Shown here: one piece after another, positions 22,984 to 31,833 of the stretch
Position numbering within the stretch: position 1 is the first letter of the stretch
Layout: each line of letters begins with the position of its first letter
Assembly: GCA_034231615.1 (NCBI GenBank)
Contig: CM067317.1
Span: 18,520,673-18,584,672, forward strand
Direction of reading: 5' to 3'
Length of the DNA stretch: 64,000 nt
Origin: Meghimatium bilineatum
Taxonomy: Eukaryota > Mollusca > Gastropoda > Stylommatophora > Philomycidae
Made by a program: the position numbers and the translations under genes
Notes under the pieces: model-generated
Seen by the model: the letters and a program-made list of their open reading frames with translations, nothing else
Databases searched by the model: none
Told to the model about the DNA's origin: nothing

Positions 22984-23646
22984 ATTCCTTGAGTTGTTCT
23001 TCTGTGTCTGGTTACATTCCTTGAGTTGTTCTTCTGTGTCTAGTTACATTCCTTGAGTTGTTCTTCTGTGTCTAGTTACATTCCTTGAGTTGTTCTTCTG
23101 TGTCTAGTTACATTCCTTGAGTTGTTCTTCTGTGTCTAGCTACATTCCTTGAGTTGTTCTTCTGTGTCTAGTTACATTCCTTGAGTTGTTCTTCTGTGTC
23201 TAGTTACATTCCTTGAGTTGTTCTTCTGTGTCTGGTTACATTCCTTGAGTTGTTCTTCTGTGTTTGGTTACCAATTCCTTGAGGTGTTCTTCTGTGTTTG
23301 GTTACCAATTCCTTGAGTTGTTCTTCTGTGTCTAGTTATCAACTGCTTGGGGTGTTCTTCTGTGCCTGGTTACCAATTGCTTGATGTGTTCTTCTGTGTC
23401 TGGTTACCAGTTGCTTGAGGTATTCTGCTGTTTCTGGTTACCAATTCCAGGAGGTGTTCTTCTGTGTCTAGTTACCAATTCCTTGAGTTGTTCTTCTGTG
23501 TCTGGTTACCAATTGCTTGATGTTTTCTTTTTTGTCTGGTTACCAATTGCCTGAGGTGTTCTTCTGTTTCTGGTTACCAATTTCTTGAAGTGTTCTTCTG
23601 TTTCTGGTTACCAATTTCTTGAAGTGTTCTTCTGTTTCTGGTTACC
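22984..23646. repeat. 32-bp minisatellite, left part of a split array
   Basis: About 20 copies of a 32-bp unit: attccttgagttgttcttct then gtgtctagttac. The left half is homogeneous and copies become diverged towards the LINE insertion. The same array continues at 27,700-28,180, so both halves were once contiguous. Confidence 0.95.
23634..23646. repeat. Target-site duplication, left copy
   Basis: The 13-bp gtttctggttacc directly abuts the 3' tail of the LINE and is repeated at 27,700-27,712. Because the flanking array itself contains this string, its exact length cannot be fixed. Confidence 0.65.
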
Positions 23647-23679
23647 TTCTTCTTCTTCTTTCGTTCACTTGAAACATGT

Positions 23680-26600
23680 CTATATCTGTAATTCTGTCTC
23701 CTTAATAAAACTCACTGTCTTTTGTAGTTCATACAGTGTCCCATAGAGCTTTGATTCCAGTGTTGTTTCCTCTGGCCAATATGTCTGCCTCAGCGTTTCA
23801 TGCTCAGAACACTCTTGAAGTATATGTTTGGCACTCTGTGCTGCCTGTCCACATGTACACATGGCCGTGTTGCCAATCTTGAACTTTGTATACATGTGAC
23901 TGCGGAGTCGGTTGTGTCCTGTTCTGAGACGTAGAATTATAACTTGTTCTGATCTGTTCATATTGTGATAGTCATCTTGTGTTGGTGTTTGTGGCTTTCT
24001 TATTGACTTGATCATCTGTTTTTTCTGATGGTAGGTGATTGGTATATCTGGTTGGTCTTCGGCAGCACCTTCCTTAGCCAGTTGGTCTGCTTTTTCATTT
24101 CCTGGTATTCCACAGTGAGAGGGTATCCACTGCATGGTTACCCTATACTGGTAAGACAATTCGCTAAGTAGTTTTTGCAAGTCTGTTAGTTTTCCAGACT
24201 GGAGAGCTTGAAGCACTGACATTGCATCTGTCAGGAATACCACAGGCTGTAGGTCAGAGTTGGAGTTCAGCAGTTTTTTAGCTGCCACACTAATTGCCTG
24301 GATTTCTGCATCATAATTATTGCAGAATTTTCCTGTCGGTATTCTGATTGTATCTCTAGGCTTGTGTGGATATTCTATATATACACCTGCACCTCCATTC
24401 CTCACAGCATTCTGTGCTGACCCATCTGTGTACACTCTGACCCATATATCTTGTGGATATTCCTCATCCAGGAAACTGAGGGTGACTGTCATTCGCTGCA
24501 CACTGTTCTGTTCGTCCTCGCTTAGTATTCCTTTCACATGGGTCTGAATGTATGTTGGCATTTCATGGCTTTCACTCCACGGGGTTTGCTCTGGTACAGA
24601 CCTTAAGGGGCTGTCAACTTCAGGTAGGTCTGTAAGTTGTCTACGGAGTCGTTTAGCTTGATGGATAAAGCTGCTCCTTTTCAGTCGTCCCATTGCTAGA
24701 TTTTGGAATCTTTCCTTCATTGGTTGACTTGGCATACACTGAAACTTTTCTGCTTGAATTAGTACTTTTGTGTCTCTGCGTTCGCCAAGTGTTTGCATTC
24801 TTCCCATTTTCTGCATCTCTGCTATGGGTGTTGATTTCATTGCTCCCAACATTATTCTAAGTGCCTGGTTTTGCACTTTATCTAGATCTTGTAATGTGGT
24901 GTTTGATGCAGGACACCACGCAGCTGAACCGTATTCCAGGTGTGGTCTTATGCCTTGCTGGTAAACTTTACTGAGTATATTTCCACTGGCTCCCCATGTG
25001 GTTCCACTTAGTTTTCTCAGGATAGCTAGTTTTCTCCTGGCTTTTGTTGTTGCTTTGTTTATGTGCTGCTTCCATGTCAGCTTATCATCAAAAGTAACTC
25101 CGAGGTATGTGGGTTGTTTGTCTTCTTTCAAGAGCTCTCCATCTATCTTGATATGACCAGCTTTTTGTTTTGGTGAGAGGGTAAAGAGTGTAGTGCTGCA
25201 CTTATCTGTGTTAATGCTGACGCACCATCTATTAGCCCATAAGGTTAGGGCATCAGTAGCTCTTTGTATTTGTTTAGTGGCCACTGTTGCATGTTCTTCC
25301 GTGCACCAGATCACCAGGTCGTCAGCATACATTGCCACTTTGATCCCGTGTGGTAGTTCAGCAACTAGGTCATTGATGTAAACCAAGAAAAGTGTGGGTG
25401 ACAGGACTCCTCCCTGGGGGACTCCATGACGCAGTAGAACTTTCTTGCTCTTGCGACCATCTAATTGTACCCTGGCTCTTCTATTATGCAGGTATGCTTT
25501 TACCCATTTGTACATTCTTGAGCTAACCCTGCAATTTCTTAATTTCTTTAGCAGCCCTTCTTTCCAGACCTTATCAAATGCTTTCCTGAGGTCTATCCAT
25601 GCTGCTAGTACCAGTTTCTTTTCTTGGAAGGCATCCTCAATCTCTTGGGAGAGGTAGGTTACCTGATCTTCAGTAGAGTAGCACTGTCTGAAACCTGCTT
25701 GCTGTGATACAAGAAGGTTTTCACTTTCAAGGTACCACTGCATCCTAAGATTGATAATGCGTTCCATTGTTTTACATAGACAGCTTGTGAGGCTGATGGG
25801 CCTGTAGTTGGAGACTGTGTTGCCATCTTTTCCTGATTTGAGGAGTGGTATCATTATTGCTTCTCTCCACGCCTGTGGTACATTACCTGTGGACCAGCTT
25901 GTGTTAAAGATCTGCAGTAGCTTTGCTCTTGCTGCACTTCCCAGGTTTCTAATCATTTCATTGGACACTCCATCAGCTCCAGGGGACTTTTTCATTTTCA
26001 ATTTGGATATTGCATGCTCCAGTTCTCTCATTGTGATTGGTGCCTCCATGACTTCAGGTATAGGTTCACCTTGTCCAATGTTTTGCTGGTTCTCTCGAAC
26101 CTCCTGTTGTTTGTCTGGGCTGACTTTGACGTTATTGTCTTCTGCAAAGGAATCTGCAAAGTAGTCAGCTGCATGTTTACCTGTTAAAATGTTTCTATCT
26201 TTATAAAGTGTGATCTTGGTATTTCTCCCTGTACCTTCATCATTTAGTTGTTTTACAAGTTTCCATAATTTCCTAGTATCTCTTTCTAGGTTCAGCGACT
26301 CTGTTTTTTCTTTCCAGCTGCTCCGTCTGGCTTGTAACTTGGCTCTTTGAAATTTAGCCTTTGTTTGCTGATATTTGTTGTGATGTTCTTGGCTAGGTCT
26401 GTTCTCAGCCTGCTGTCTAGATGTTTCCATCTCATTTTGCAGCTTTTCCAGTTCATCATTCCAGTAGGGTTTGTAGTTTTTGCGTGCCCCCCTGGGTATG
26501 GTTTTACTAGCAGCATGTAGTATACATCTATTAAATTCTCTCACTGCTCTATTGATGTCTTTGTCCAAGTTCATGTCCTTAGCTAGAACACTGGTTAAAT

Positions 26601-27531
26601 GCTGGTACATTTTCCAGTCTGCCCTTTTATAGTTCCACCTAGTGAGCGTGCTGCTGTCCGTGGTAAATTCATTGTGGATTTCCAGAAATACTGGTCTGTG
26701 GTCACTACCTCCAAGCTGCTTTCCAACAACACGTGTGATGTTCCATTCCAAGCCTGGTGAGTGGAATGCTAGGTCTGGTGTAGAGGTGGTGTGCCATGCT
26801 CTCGAGTAGAAGGTTGGCGAGTCTGTTGGCTGGTTAATAAGGATGAGATTATTTTCATCCTGCCAGCTCTCAAGTTCCTCACCTCTCTTGTCGATATGAT
26901 CGTAGCCCCAGCTCTGAGAGTGGCTGTTGAAGTCACCACACACCATAAGTCTCTCTTTGTCTGGAATTGTGTCTAGTGCCAATGGTTTATCATTTGGGCA
27001 GTAGTAGTTCAGGAGATGGAATTCTGCACTGTCTGTTTTTAGGTGGAGCATCTGGTATTCTGCCCCTTCCATATATACTTCCAGCTGACATGCGCTGATA
27101 TTGTTTTTAACAAGTGTCAGAATTCCACCCTTTCGCCTGTCCTTTCGGTCAGATCGGTAGCACTGGTAGCCTCTGATTTTGAAGGCTATGTCGCTGCTGA
27201 GGTGTGTTTCTTGGATACAGCATATGTTAACTTGTTCTTCACTGAGGACATTTTCAAGTTCCAATTTTTTGCTGTATCCATCTCTTTTACTGTTGACACC
27301 CTCAGCATTCCAGTGCATTATTTTTATTGGTCGTTTGTTTGTTTGGCCAGTAGCTCTATTCCCTTGCCTCCTGGCTCCTCGGGGCAATTGAGAAGGACTT
27401 CCAGTAACTGAGGTTGGGCCCTTTCGAGGTATAGGGCCCGGCACCGTCCCTGCCTGAACGTCCGCCACAGGGCAGGCACCATAACTATTTATAGATGTAG
27501 ACATGTTTCCATTGTGTTTTGTGCGTGGCAT
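23680..27531 (-). CDS. LINE polyprotein: endonuclease, reverse transcriptase, RNase H
   Basis: This 1283-residue protein would nick genomic DNA, copy the element's RNA at the nick by target-primed reverse transcription and degrade the RNA strand. Residues 1-65 are a basic, Pro/Gly-rich leader. An apurinic-type endonuclease spans about 68-288: N75 (NAEG), E108 (QETH), D200 and N202 (CGDFN), D253 (TPDLAF) and D277/H278 (GSDHRP). The reverse transcriptase spans about 495-830: SPGADG at 516, NYRPISL, IDLRKAFDKV (D647/D653), GVPQGGVLSP at 703, YADD at 735-738 and YLGVTFDDKLTW. RNase H (about 1030-1160) keeps the D1036-E1076-D1102-D1149 set and H1139. A CxC-x8-H-x4-C motif (1225-1241) follows. There are no internal stops and no catalytic residue is missing. 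The start is the first ATG after the 168-nt leader. No separate gag-like ORF is seen. The protein is intact, but activity cannot be judged from one copy. Confidence 0.95.
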   Translation of the reverse strand: MPRTKHNGNMSTSINSYGACPVADVQAGTVPGPIPRKGPTSVTGSPSQLPRGARRQGNRATGQTNKRPIKIMHWNAEGVNSKRDGYSKKLELENVLSEEQVNICCIQETHLSSDIAFKIRGYQCYRSDRKDRRKGGILTLVKNNISACQLEVYMEGAEYQMLHLKTDSAEFHLLNYYCPNDKPLALDTIPDKERLMVCGDFNSHSQSWGYDHIDKRGEELESWQDENNLILINQPTDSPTFYSRAWHTTSTPDLAFHSPGLEWNITRVVGKQLGGSDHRPVFLEIHNEFTTDSSTLTRWNYKRADWKMYQHLTSVLAKDMNLDKDINRAVREFNRCILHAASKTIPRGARKNYKPYWNDELEKLQNEMETSRQQAENRPSQEHHNKYQQTKAKFQRAKLQARRSSWKEKTESLNLERDTRKLWKLVKQLNDEGTGRNTKITLYKDRNILTGKHAADYFADSFAEDNNVKVSPDKQQEVRENQQNIGQGEPIPEVMEAPITMRELEHAISKLKMKKSPGADGVSNEMIRNLGSAARAKLLQIFNTSWSTGNVPQAWREAIMIPLLKSGKDGNTVSNYRPISLTSCLCKTMERIINLRMQWYLESENLLVSQQAGFRQCYSTEDQVTYLSQEIEDAFQEKKLVLAAWIDLRKAFDKVWKEGLLKKLRNCRVSSRMYKWVKAYLHNRRARVQLDGRKSKKVLLRHGVPQGGVLSPTLFLVYINDLVAELPHGIKVAMYADDLVIWCTEEHATVATKQIQRATDALTLWANRWCVSINTDKCSTTLFTLSPKQKAGHIKIDGELLKEDKQPTYLGVTFDDKLTWKQHINKATTKARRKLAILRKLSGTTWGASGNILSKVYQQGIRPHLEYGSAAWCPASNTTLQDLDKVQNQALRIMLGAMKSTPIAEMQKMGRMQTLGERRDTKVLIQAEKFQCMPSQPMKERFQNLAMGRLKRSSFIHQAKRLRRQLTDLPEVDSPLRSVPEQTPWSESHEMPTYIQTHVKGILSEDEQNSVQRMTVTLSFLDEEYPQDIWVRVYTDGSAQNAVRNGGAGVYIEYPHKPRDTIRIPTGKFCNNYDAEIQAISVAAKKLLNSNSDLQPVVFLTDAMSVLQALQSGKLTDLQKLLSELSYQYRVTMQWIPSHCGIPGNEKADQLAKEGAAEDQPDIPITYHQKKQMIKSIRKPQTPTQDDYHNMNRSEQVIILRLRTGHNRLRSHMYTKFKIGNTAMCTCGQAAQSAKHILQECSEHETLRQTYWPEETTLESKLYGTLYELQKTVSFIKETELQI

Positions 27532-27591
27532 CCTGATTATCTGTGCGCCTTTTGGCTGGATGCCTCCGTCTTCAGCACTCTGCTTACTAGG

Positions 27592-27609
27592 GCAGGACTA
27601 TAGTCCTGC
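27592..27609. promoter_or_regulatory. Perfect 18-bp palindrome in the LINE 5' UTR
   Basis: The sequence gcaggactatagtcctgc is self-complementary over all 18 bases and lies 61 nt upstream of the ORF start. In RNA the outer bases would form a stem with a tight loop. In DNA it could be a binding site for a dimeric factor. Function is unknown. Confidence 0.6.
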
Positions 27610-27625
27610 TCGAGTGGGACTGCCC

Positions 27626-27699
27626 GACCAGTCTTAGTTTCCAGCCCCTAATGGCTGAACTAAGCCCCATCACCTCTGCACGGTGCTGGTCTCGATGGA
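27626..27699 (-). ncRNA. Candidate HDV-like self-cleaving ribozyme at LINE 5' end
   Basis: Numbering the minus strand from 27,699 as nt 1, the first 74 nt can be drawn as a nested double pseudoknot. P1 pairs nt 1-7 (tccatcg) with 28-34 (tgatggg, with wobble ends). P2 pairs 9-14 (gaccag) with 69-74 (ctggtc) perfectly. P4 pairs 43-47 (cagcc) with 54-58 (ggctg). P1.1 may pair gc 35-36 with gc 21-22. The joining strand 63-68 (ctaaga) offers C63 in a C-N-A-A context just before P2, as in HDV-type ribozymes. P3 is the weakest part: cacc 15-18 with ggtg 26-29 competes with two P1 pairs. HDV-like ribozymes are known at the 5' ends of R2, L1Tc and RTE elements and release the element's exact 5' end. 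Nothing here proves cleavage. Confidence 0.55.
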
Positions 27700-27712
27700 G
27701 TTTCTGGTTACC
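27700..27712. repeat. Target-site duplication, right copy
   Basis: gtttctggttacc directly upstream of the LINE 5' end, identical to 23,634-23,646. Confidence 0.65.
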
Positions 27713-28180
27713 AATTCCTTGAGTTGTTCTTCTGTGCCTGGTTACCATTGCTTGAATTGTTCTTTCTCCGTCTGGCTACCAATTCCTTGAATTGTTCTTC
27801 TGTTGTTAGTTACCAATCCATGTTGTTTATCTGTGATTATTTACCATTTATTGAGCTGTTCTTCTGCGTCTTGTTACCAGTCCTTGAGATGTTCTTCTGG
27901 TCTAGTTACCAGTCATTGAGATGTTCTTCTGGTCTATTTACCAGTCCTTGAGTTGTTCTTCTGGTCTAGTTACCAGTCCTTGAGTTGTTCTTCTGCGTCG
28001 TTACCAGTCCTTGAGTTGTTCTTCTGGTCTATTTACCAGTCCTTGAGTTGTTCTTCTGGTCTAGTTACCAGTCCTTGAGTTGTTCTTCTGCGTCGTTACC
28101 AGTCCTTGAGTTGTACTTCTGGTCTATTTACCAGTCCTTGAGTTATTCTTCCATATCTGGTTGCTATTCCATGAATTGTT
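27700..28180. repeat. 32-bp minisatellite, right part of the split array
   Basis: Continuation of the array left of the LINE: ttccttgagttgttcttctg units, more diverged here and mixed with a shorter form (ccagtccttgagttgttctt) of about 28-31 bp. The difference between halves suggests either that the LINE landed near a boundary between array sub-types or that the halves evolved separately afterwards. Confidence 0.9.
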
Positions 28181-28359
28181 CTTCTATTTATCATTACACT
28201 AAAACAACATCATAGCATATTGCCTGACCCATAATTTAAATATCGTTTTCACATCTATATCGACTGTAGCATAAGTAAAAAAGTTTTTCTAGTCATGTGT
28301 ATGTGCTTATTTCATATAAGTGTTTACTCTATTCTTGATCTTTAAATTGTGATTTTTGT

Positions 28360-28490
28360 GTTTCAGCAACCGATTTAGTGTAGTGTTAAGTCATTCGCCC
28401 ACCGACCAGCAGATTCGTGTTTCAGTTTCACTCGTTATTGGTGGTTGAAAGTTATGATTGCTCCCATGATTCACCAGCTAAAAGGAAATA
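28360..28490 (+). mobile_element. Possible tRNA-derived SINE
   Basis: An A-box-like tttagtgtagtgttaag (28,374-28,390) is followed at pol III spacing by a decayed B box (ttcgtgtttcagtttcac, 28,414-28,431). Single copy in the window, so weak. Confidence 0.4.
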
Positions 28491-28669
28491 CGAATTTAAT
28501 ATTTGTGCAAAAATTATAGAACTGTTAGTGTTACCGCTCATCCACGCAAAGTAGTGTAAAGGATATTATTAGCAGATAAAAAGAAGATCATAAAAAATAG
28601 TAGCTGAAAAACAAGCATTTTTTTCCCCCGTAAAAACAGAAGTTCTATGAACAGACGTTTTATAGAAAA

Positions 28670-29720
28670 AATGTTCAACATCAGAATAATCATTGAGAAA
28701 CATTTAAAACATCAGCATCAAACCTGTCATAACTTTATCGATTTAACTAAAACATTCTATCGAATATAACAAAAAGGATTATGGAAAATTATGAGAAATT
28801 TTAATTTTAGCATAAATATAATAACATAGAAGCACTATTGAAAGTAGCAACCAATGCTGTTCTAAATTGTGGTGATATTGGGACCTTTTTAAAAACAGCT
28901 GCAGGAGTTTGAGAAAACTGCATATTATCATCAGTGTCATTCAATATATATTTGGAAAACATCTTGCAAGAGCCACTCAGAACCATCAAACAAAATCTCA
29001 ATCGGTGGTCGACCCTGGACAACTTGTGATTTACATTGATCTTATGGATGGCAGTGAGAAATAATTTCAAGTACTTACTTTTAATCTTGCAAAACTTATG
29101 GTAATGAAATAAACATCGAGAAAAGCAAAATATTGGCAAACAGAGATTATAACACGACTCCAGTTGACATCTGGGTGAATGGACAGAAACTAGAAGAAGC
29201 TGATATCTTTAAATACTAAGCATCTTATATGAGCAGCGATGGAAGAAACAAAGACTAGACTTGAAATAGCCTCAGCTGCAATGTTCAGATTAAATACCAT
29301 ATGGAAGAGCAAAATATGTACAGCGTGAAAATAAACCTATATAAATCTCTAATAATACCCATTCTTTTTTACGGATGTGAGAATTTCAACAAAAATGTAG
29401 AGGAGAATACAGACTTTTGAAAACAACTGCTACAGACGAATATTACGTATCTATTATACAGATGGTAAAAGCAATATATACGTGAGCAACAAGATGGCTA
29501 CTTTTGCATGCTAACAAGAACATCCCATGGCAGTGGTGAAGCATCGGAAACTTGTGTGGTTTGGCAACGTGATGAGACAAGATTCTCTTTTCAAAAATAT
29601 CTTATAGGAAACAGTTGAAGATGTAATAAGACGATGAGGTCATAGAAAAGTATGGATTGATAAAGGTAAAGACTGGATAGAATTAAGATTCTCCACTCAA
29701 ACAAAAAATTGATAACAGAG
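28670..29720 (+). pseudogene. LINE reverse transcriptase remnant (family G)
   Basis: Plus-strand phrases in order: MFNIRIIIEKHLKHQ and HNFIDLTKTF (motif A region), LLKVATNAVL, SSVSFNIYLENIL (motif B region), an IDLMDGSE-like piece where the YADD box should be, WVNGQKLEEADIFKY (about 29,172), LYKSLIIPILFYGCENF (about 29,340), YRRILRIYY, AVVKHRKLVWFGNVMRQDSL and GHRKVWID. Many frame changes and stops are present, and the YADD box is not recognisable. The endonuclease portion is absent. The tail continues to about 29,720. Confidence 0.75.
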
Positions 29721-30181
29721 AAGCATCTCGATATTTTTGTGTTAATGTTTACATGTTTCCTGAGTGACATCCCTACAATCCTGAATGATTATTGGTTTGA
29801 TGATGATGAAGAAAATATGGCACTAAAGTTCACGCTAAACGACGGCTTTGATTATTTGAACTAAATAGTTCATGATTTATATCCAGGAATGATTGTGCAA
29901 CATTTTATTTTGAATCTATACGGAATTAAATATTTTACAAAAATTAACAGAAAGTAACCCCTGTTCTGGGTAGGTCTAGCCTCTTCGTATAAAAAGAACT
30001 CATAAGAAACATGCTAGGTGCCTCGCAGAATCAATCCTGTGTGTGCACTTGTGCTGTACTTTCTTATGTAAGAAAGAGATCAGAAATTCGTCAAAGGGTT
30101 GTGTTAATCGCATTAACACACACACAAGTACACACACATTCGAGAGCTTCTACACTTTCTGGTCATGGATTGGAGATGGTT
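29721..30181. other. No recognisable gene
   Basis: AT-rich, with a small CA-rich patch at about 30,115-30,140 (acacacacacaagtacacac-like). The 89- and 71-residue frames here start upstream and run into the LINE piece at 30,182. Confidence 0.45.
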
Positions 30182-30430
30182 GTTTCACTAAAAGTATACA
30201 AGTACCTGTACAATGGACGCATACTGACGAATTATTGTATATGTCAAACAGAAGTTGAAAGGATAATAAAAATGGCTTAAAGTACTTTTACTAATGTAAG
30301 AAAAAATTAACATCCAAAAAAATCACAAACTCAAAATTCTAATTACATAATGCTACTTCTATTCATTTATTCTACATTAATATTTGACTTAGAAACATGG
30401 GTATTGAATAAACAGAAGATATTTTCTGTT
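30182..30430 (+). pseudogene. LINE remnant (family K), 5' piece with inverted copy
   Basis: The plus strand gives VYKYLYNGRILTNY, CQTEVERIIKMA, STFTNVRKN and finally LETWVLNKQK. The family K copy at 58,689-59,404 has the matching YQYLGHIVTNDG, CKTEVKRIIGMA and ETWTLNKQ. The first about 169 bp reappear as an inverted copy at 30,431-30,603. Confidence 0.75.
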
Positions 30431-30603
30431 TATTATATAATTATAATTTTGAGTTTGTGATTTTTTTGGATGCTAATATATTTCTTACGTTAGTAAAAGT
30501 ACTTTTAGCCACTTTTTATTATCCTTTCAACTTCTGCTTGACATATACAATCATTCGTCAGTATGCGTCCATTGTACAGGTACTAGTATACTTTTAGTGA
30601 AAC
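30182..30603. repeat. Inverted repeat, ~170-bp arms, ~80-bp loop
   Basis: The left arm (30,182-30,350) and right arm (30,431-30,603) are reverse complements at most positions: tttcactaaaagtata, tacaatggacgcatactgac, aaagtacttttactaa and tccaaaaaaatcacaaactc recur inverted. The loop holds the LINE ETWVLNKQ box. This is a large potential hairpin or a twin-primed inverted duplication. Confidence 0.9.
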
Positions 30604-30666
30604 CTCATGTCAGAAGATACACCACATGACATATCGGATATATTGAATATATACAAGATATATCGG

Positions 30667-31000
30667 ATGCTTTGAGATTGACAACTAGGGAGAACGTCGT
30701 GGCAAGTGAACCTTATGACAAAACTACATTTGAAAAAGGAACTATTAAGTGAAATAAAAATCAATCAAATATTTAGGACATATTAAAAGACATGACACCC
30801 TATTGAAGATCTTACTTGAATGTAAAGTCGAGGGGCGAATTGCAATATGTAGGCAGAGATACAAACGGGAGGGAAAAGTGAAATGGACATGATACAACCT
30901 AGAAGCAGTGTGCACTACCAAGGTATAAGATAGAACATGTAGATCCGCTGCAGCCAACCTTCTATGTTGAGACGGCACCCTATGATGATTTTCCATTAAA
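30667..31000 (+). pseudogene. LINE remnant (family K), 3' piece
   Basis: LINE homology resumes with gatgctttgag, then LHLKKELLSEIKINQ, a GHIKRHDTLL-like phrase (ggacatattaaaagacatga), GRQRYK-like and the terminal agacggcacc. It matches family K from just after the point where the 5' piece stops, so the inverted copy (30,431-30,603) plus about 63 bp interrupt one LINE. Confidence 0.7.
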
Positions 31001-31540
31001 CACATTTATATCATTGACGGCTGCATAAGGGTATTTTTTTTAATCTCTGTCATATTTGTTATATGTCTTATGTCATACAAGCTGTCTTTTTTCCTTATCT
31101 AACGCGCTAACATTAAGTGTTTTTGAAACCAATATGTTAGCTCATTCATTACGAGATCTCGTGCGTGTTCTGGATAATAGACTCGTGAATGAACTAGAAT
31201 TCTAGAGGTCCCATGAGATTCTGCATGCATAGCAAATCGTTGTGGACTTTCTGAAGCGTGAAATTAGAGCATGATACAATGACTGTCATGTTTAGCTAGT
31301 TTCAAGATAGCTACACTAGATTCAAAACTGTGGAGAGACAAAATAACTGTCAAATACAATTGGAAACAAGTGTTGTTTTTTAATGAGATAATGACATCAG
31401 AAATTTAGCAAAATTAGCATTTTATCGGATGTCCCCCCATCCTGTCTTCTATAATTGTGTGACATGATTAGCAGTTTTTAGTTTTTGTCCAGCCTAGACA
31501 CTATATATTCTGACAATCAATGCAAGCTCTGGCACCTGCG
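31001..31540. other. No recognisable gene
   Basis: AT-rich, nothing supported. Confidence 0.5.
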
Positions 31541-31800
31541 CTCCGTCATTCATCATCATCACGTGACATATTCTTTCCAAAACAGTGTCTTTGAAATTGA
31601 TGTCCTGAACCCGACTCTATCCTGTGCTAATCTGTCTGTCTCCTCCAATGATATGCGCATACAGTCTTTTATATCATGTGTCTATCTCCTTCTAAGTATA
31701 TTTCTTCTTCTACTTTCCGGAATTTGCCCTATAGTATGCATCTTTCCATGCCATTGTGTCTTTTTATATATCCGAAATATTTAAGTTTTCTATGTAGAAT
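31541..31800 (-). pseudogene. LINE 3' end (family M)
   Basis: The minus strand reads FGYIKRHNGMERCIL, then EEIYLEGDRHMI-like, a VSLEETDRLAQDR-like phrase, and FWKEYVT just before a TGATGATGA run. It is a diverged relative of 1255-1515 and 16,602-16,815, in the opposite orientation, with frame breaks. Confidence 0.6.
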
Positions 31801-31833
31801 TGTATTCACCAACCTACCTCCATATTAAGAATA

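Larger units (their letters stand above)
23647..27699 (-). mobile_element. Apparently full-length Ingi-like non-LTR retrotransposon
   Basis: A 4.05-kb element on the minus strand. From its 5' end it has a 74-nt ribozyme-like leader (27,699-27,626), a 168-nt 5' UTR in all, one long ORF (27,531-23,680), and a 33-nt 3' UTR ending in a GAA-triplet tail (plus-strand ttcttcttcttctttcg). It lies within a 32-bp minisatellite and is bordered by a 13-bp repeat. A single ORF with apurinic-type endonuclease, reverse transcriptase and C-terminal RNase H, no separate ORF1, an HDV-like 5' fold and a non-poly(A) tail together resemble the Ingi/L1Tc branch of the I superfamily. The clade is an inference. A decayed truncated relative lies at 31,834-33,110. 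Confidence 0.85.

Noticed and set aside
22984..23646. CRISPR-like regular repeats
   Set aside because: Units abut without variable spacers, and the window is eukaryotic. The same holds for the arrays at 48.4, 56.8 and 59.9 kb.
24320..27411. Several 60-120-residue plus-strand frames over the LINE
   Set aside because: They are antisense shadows of the intact minus-strand polyprotein.
22984..28180. LTR retrotransposon with the 32-bp arrays as LTRs
   Set aside because: The flanks are tandem minisatellite units, the protein has an apurinic-type endonuclease and no integrase or protease, so it is a LINE.
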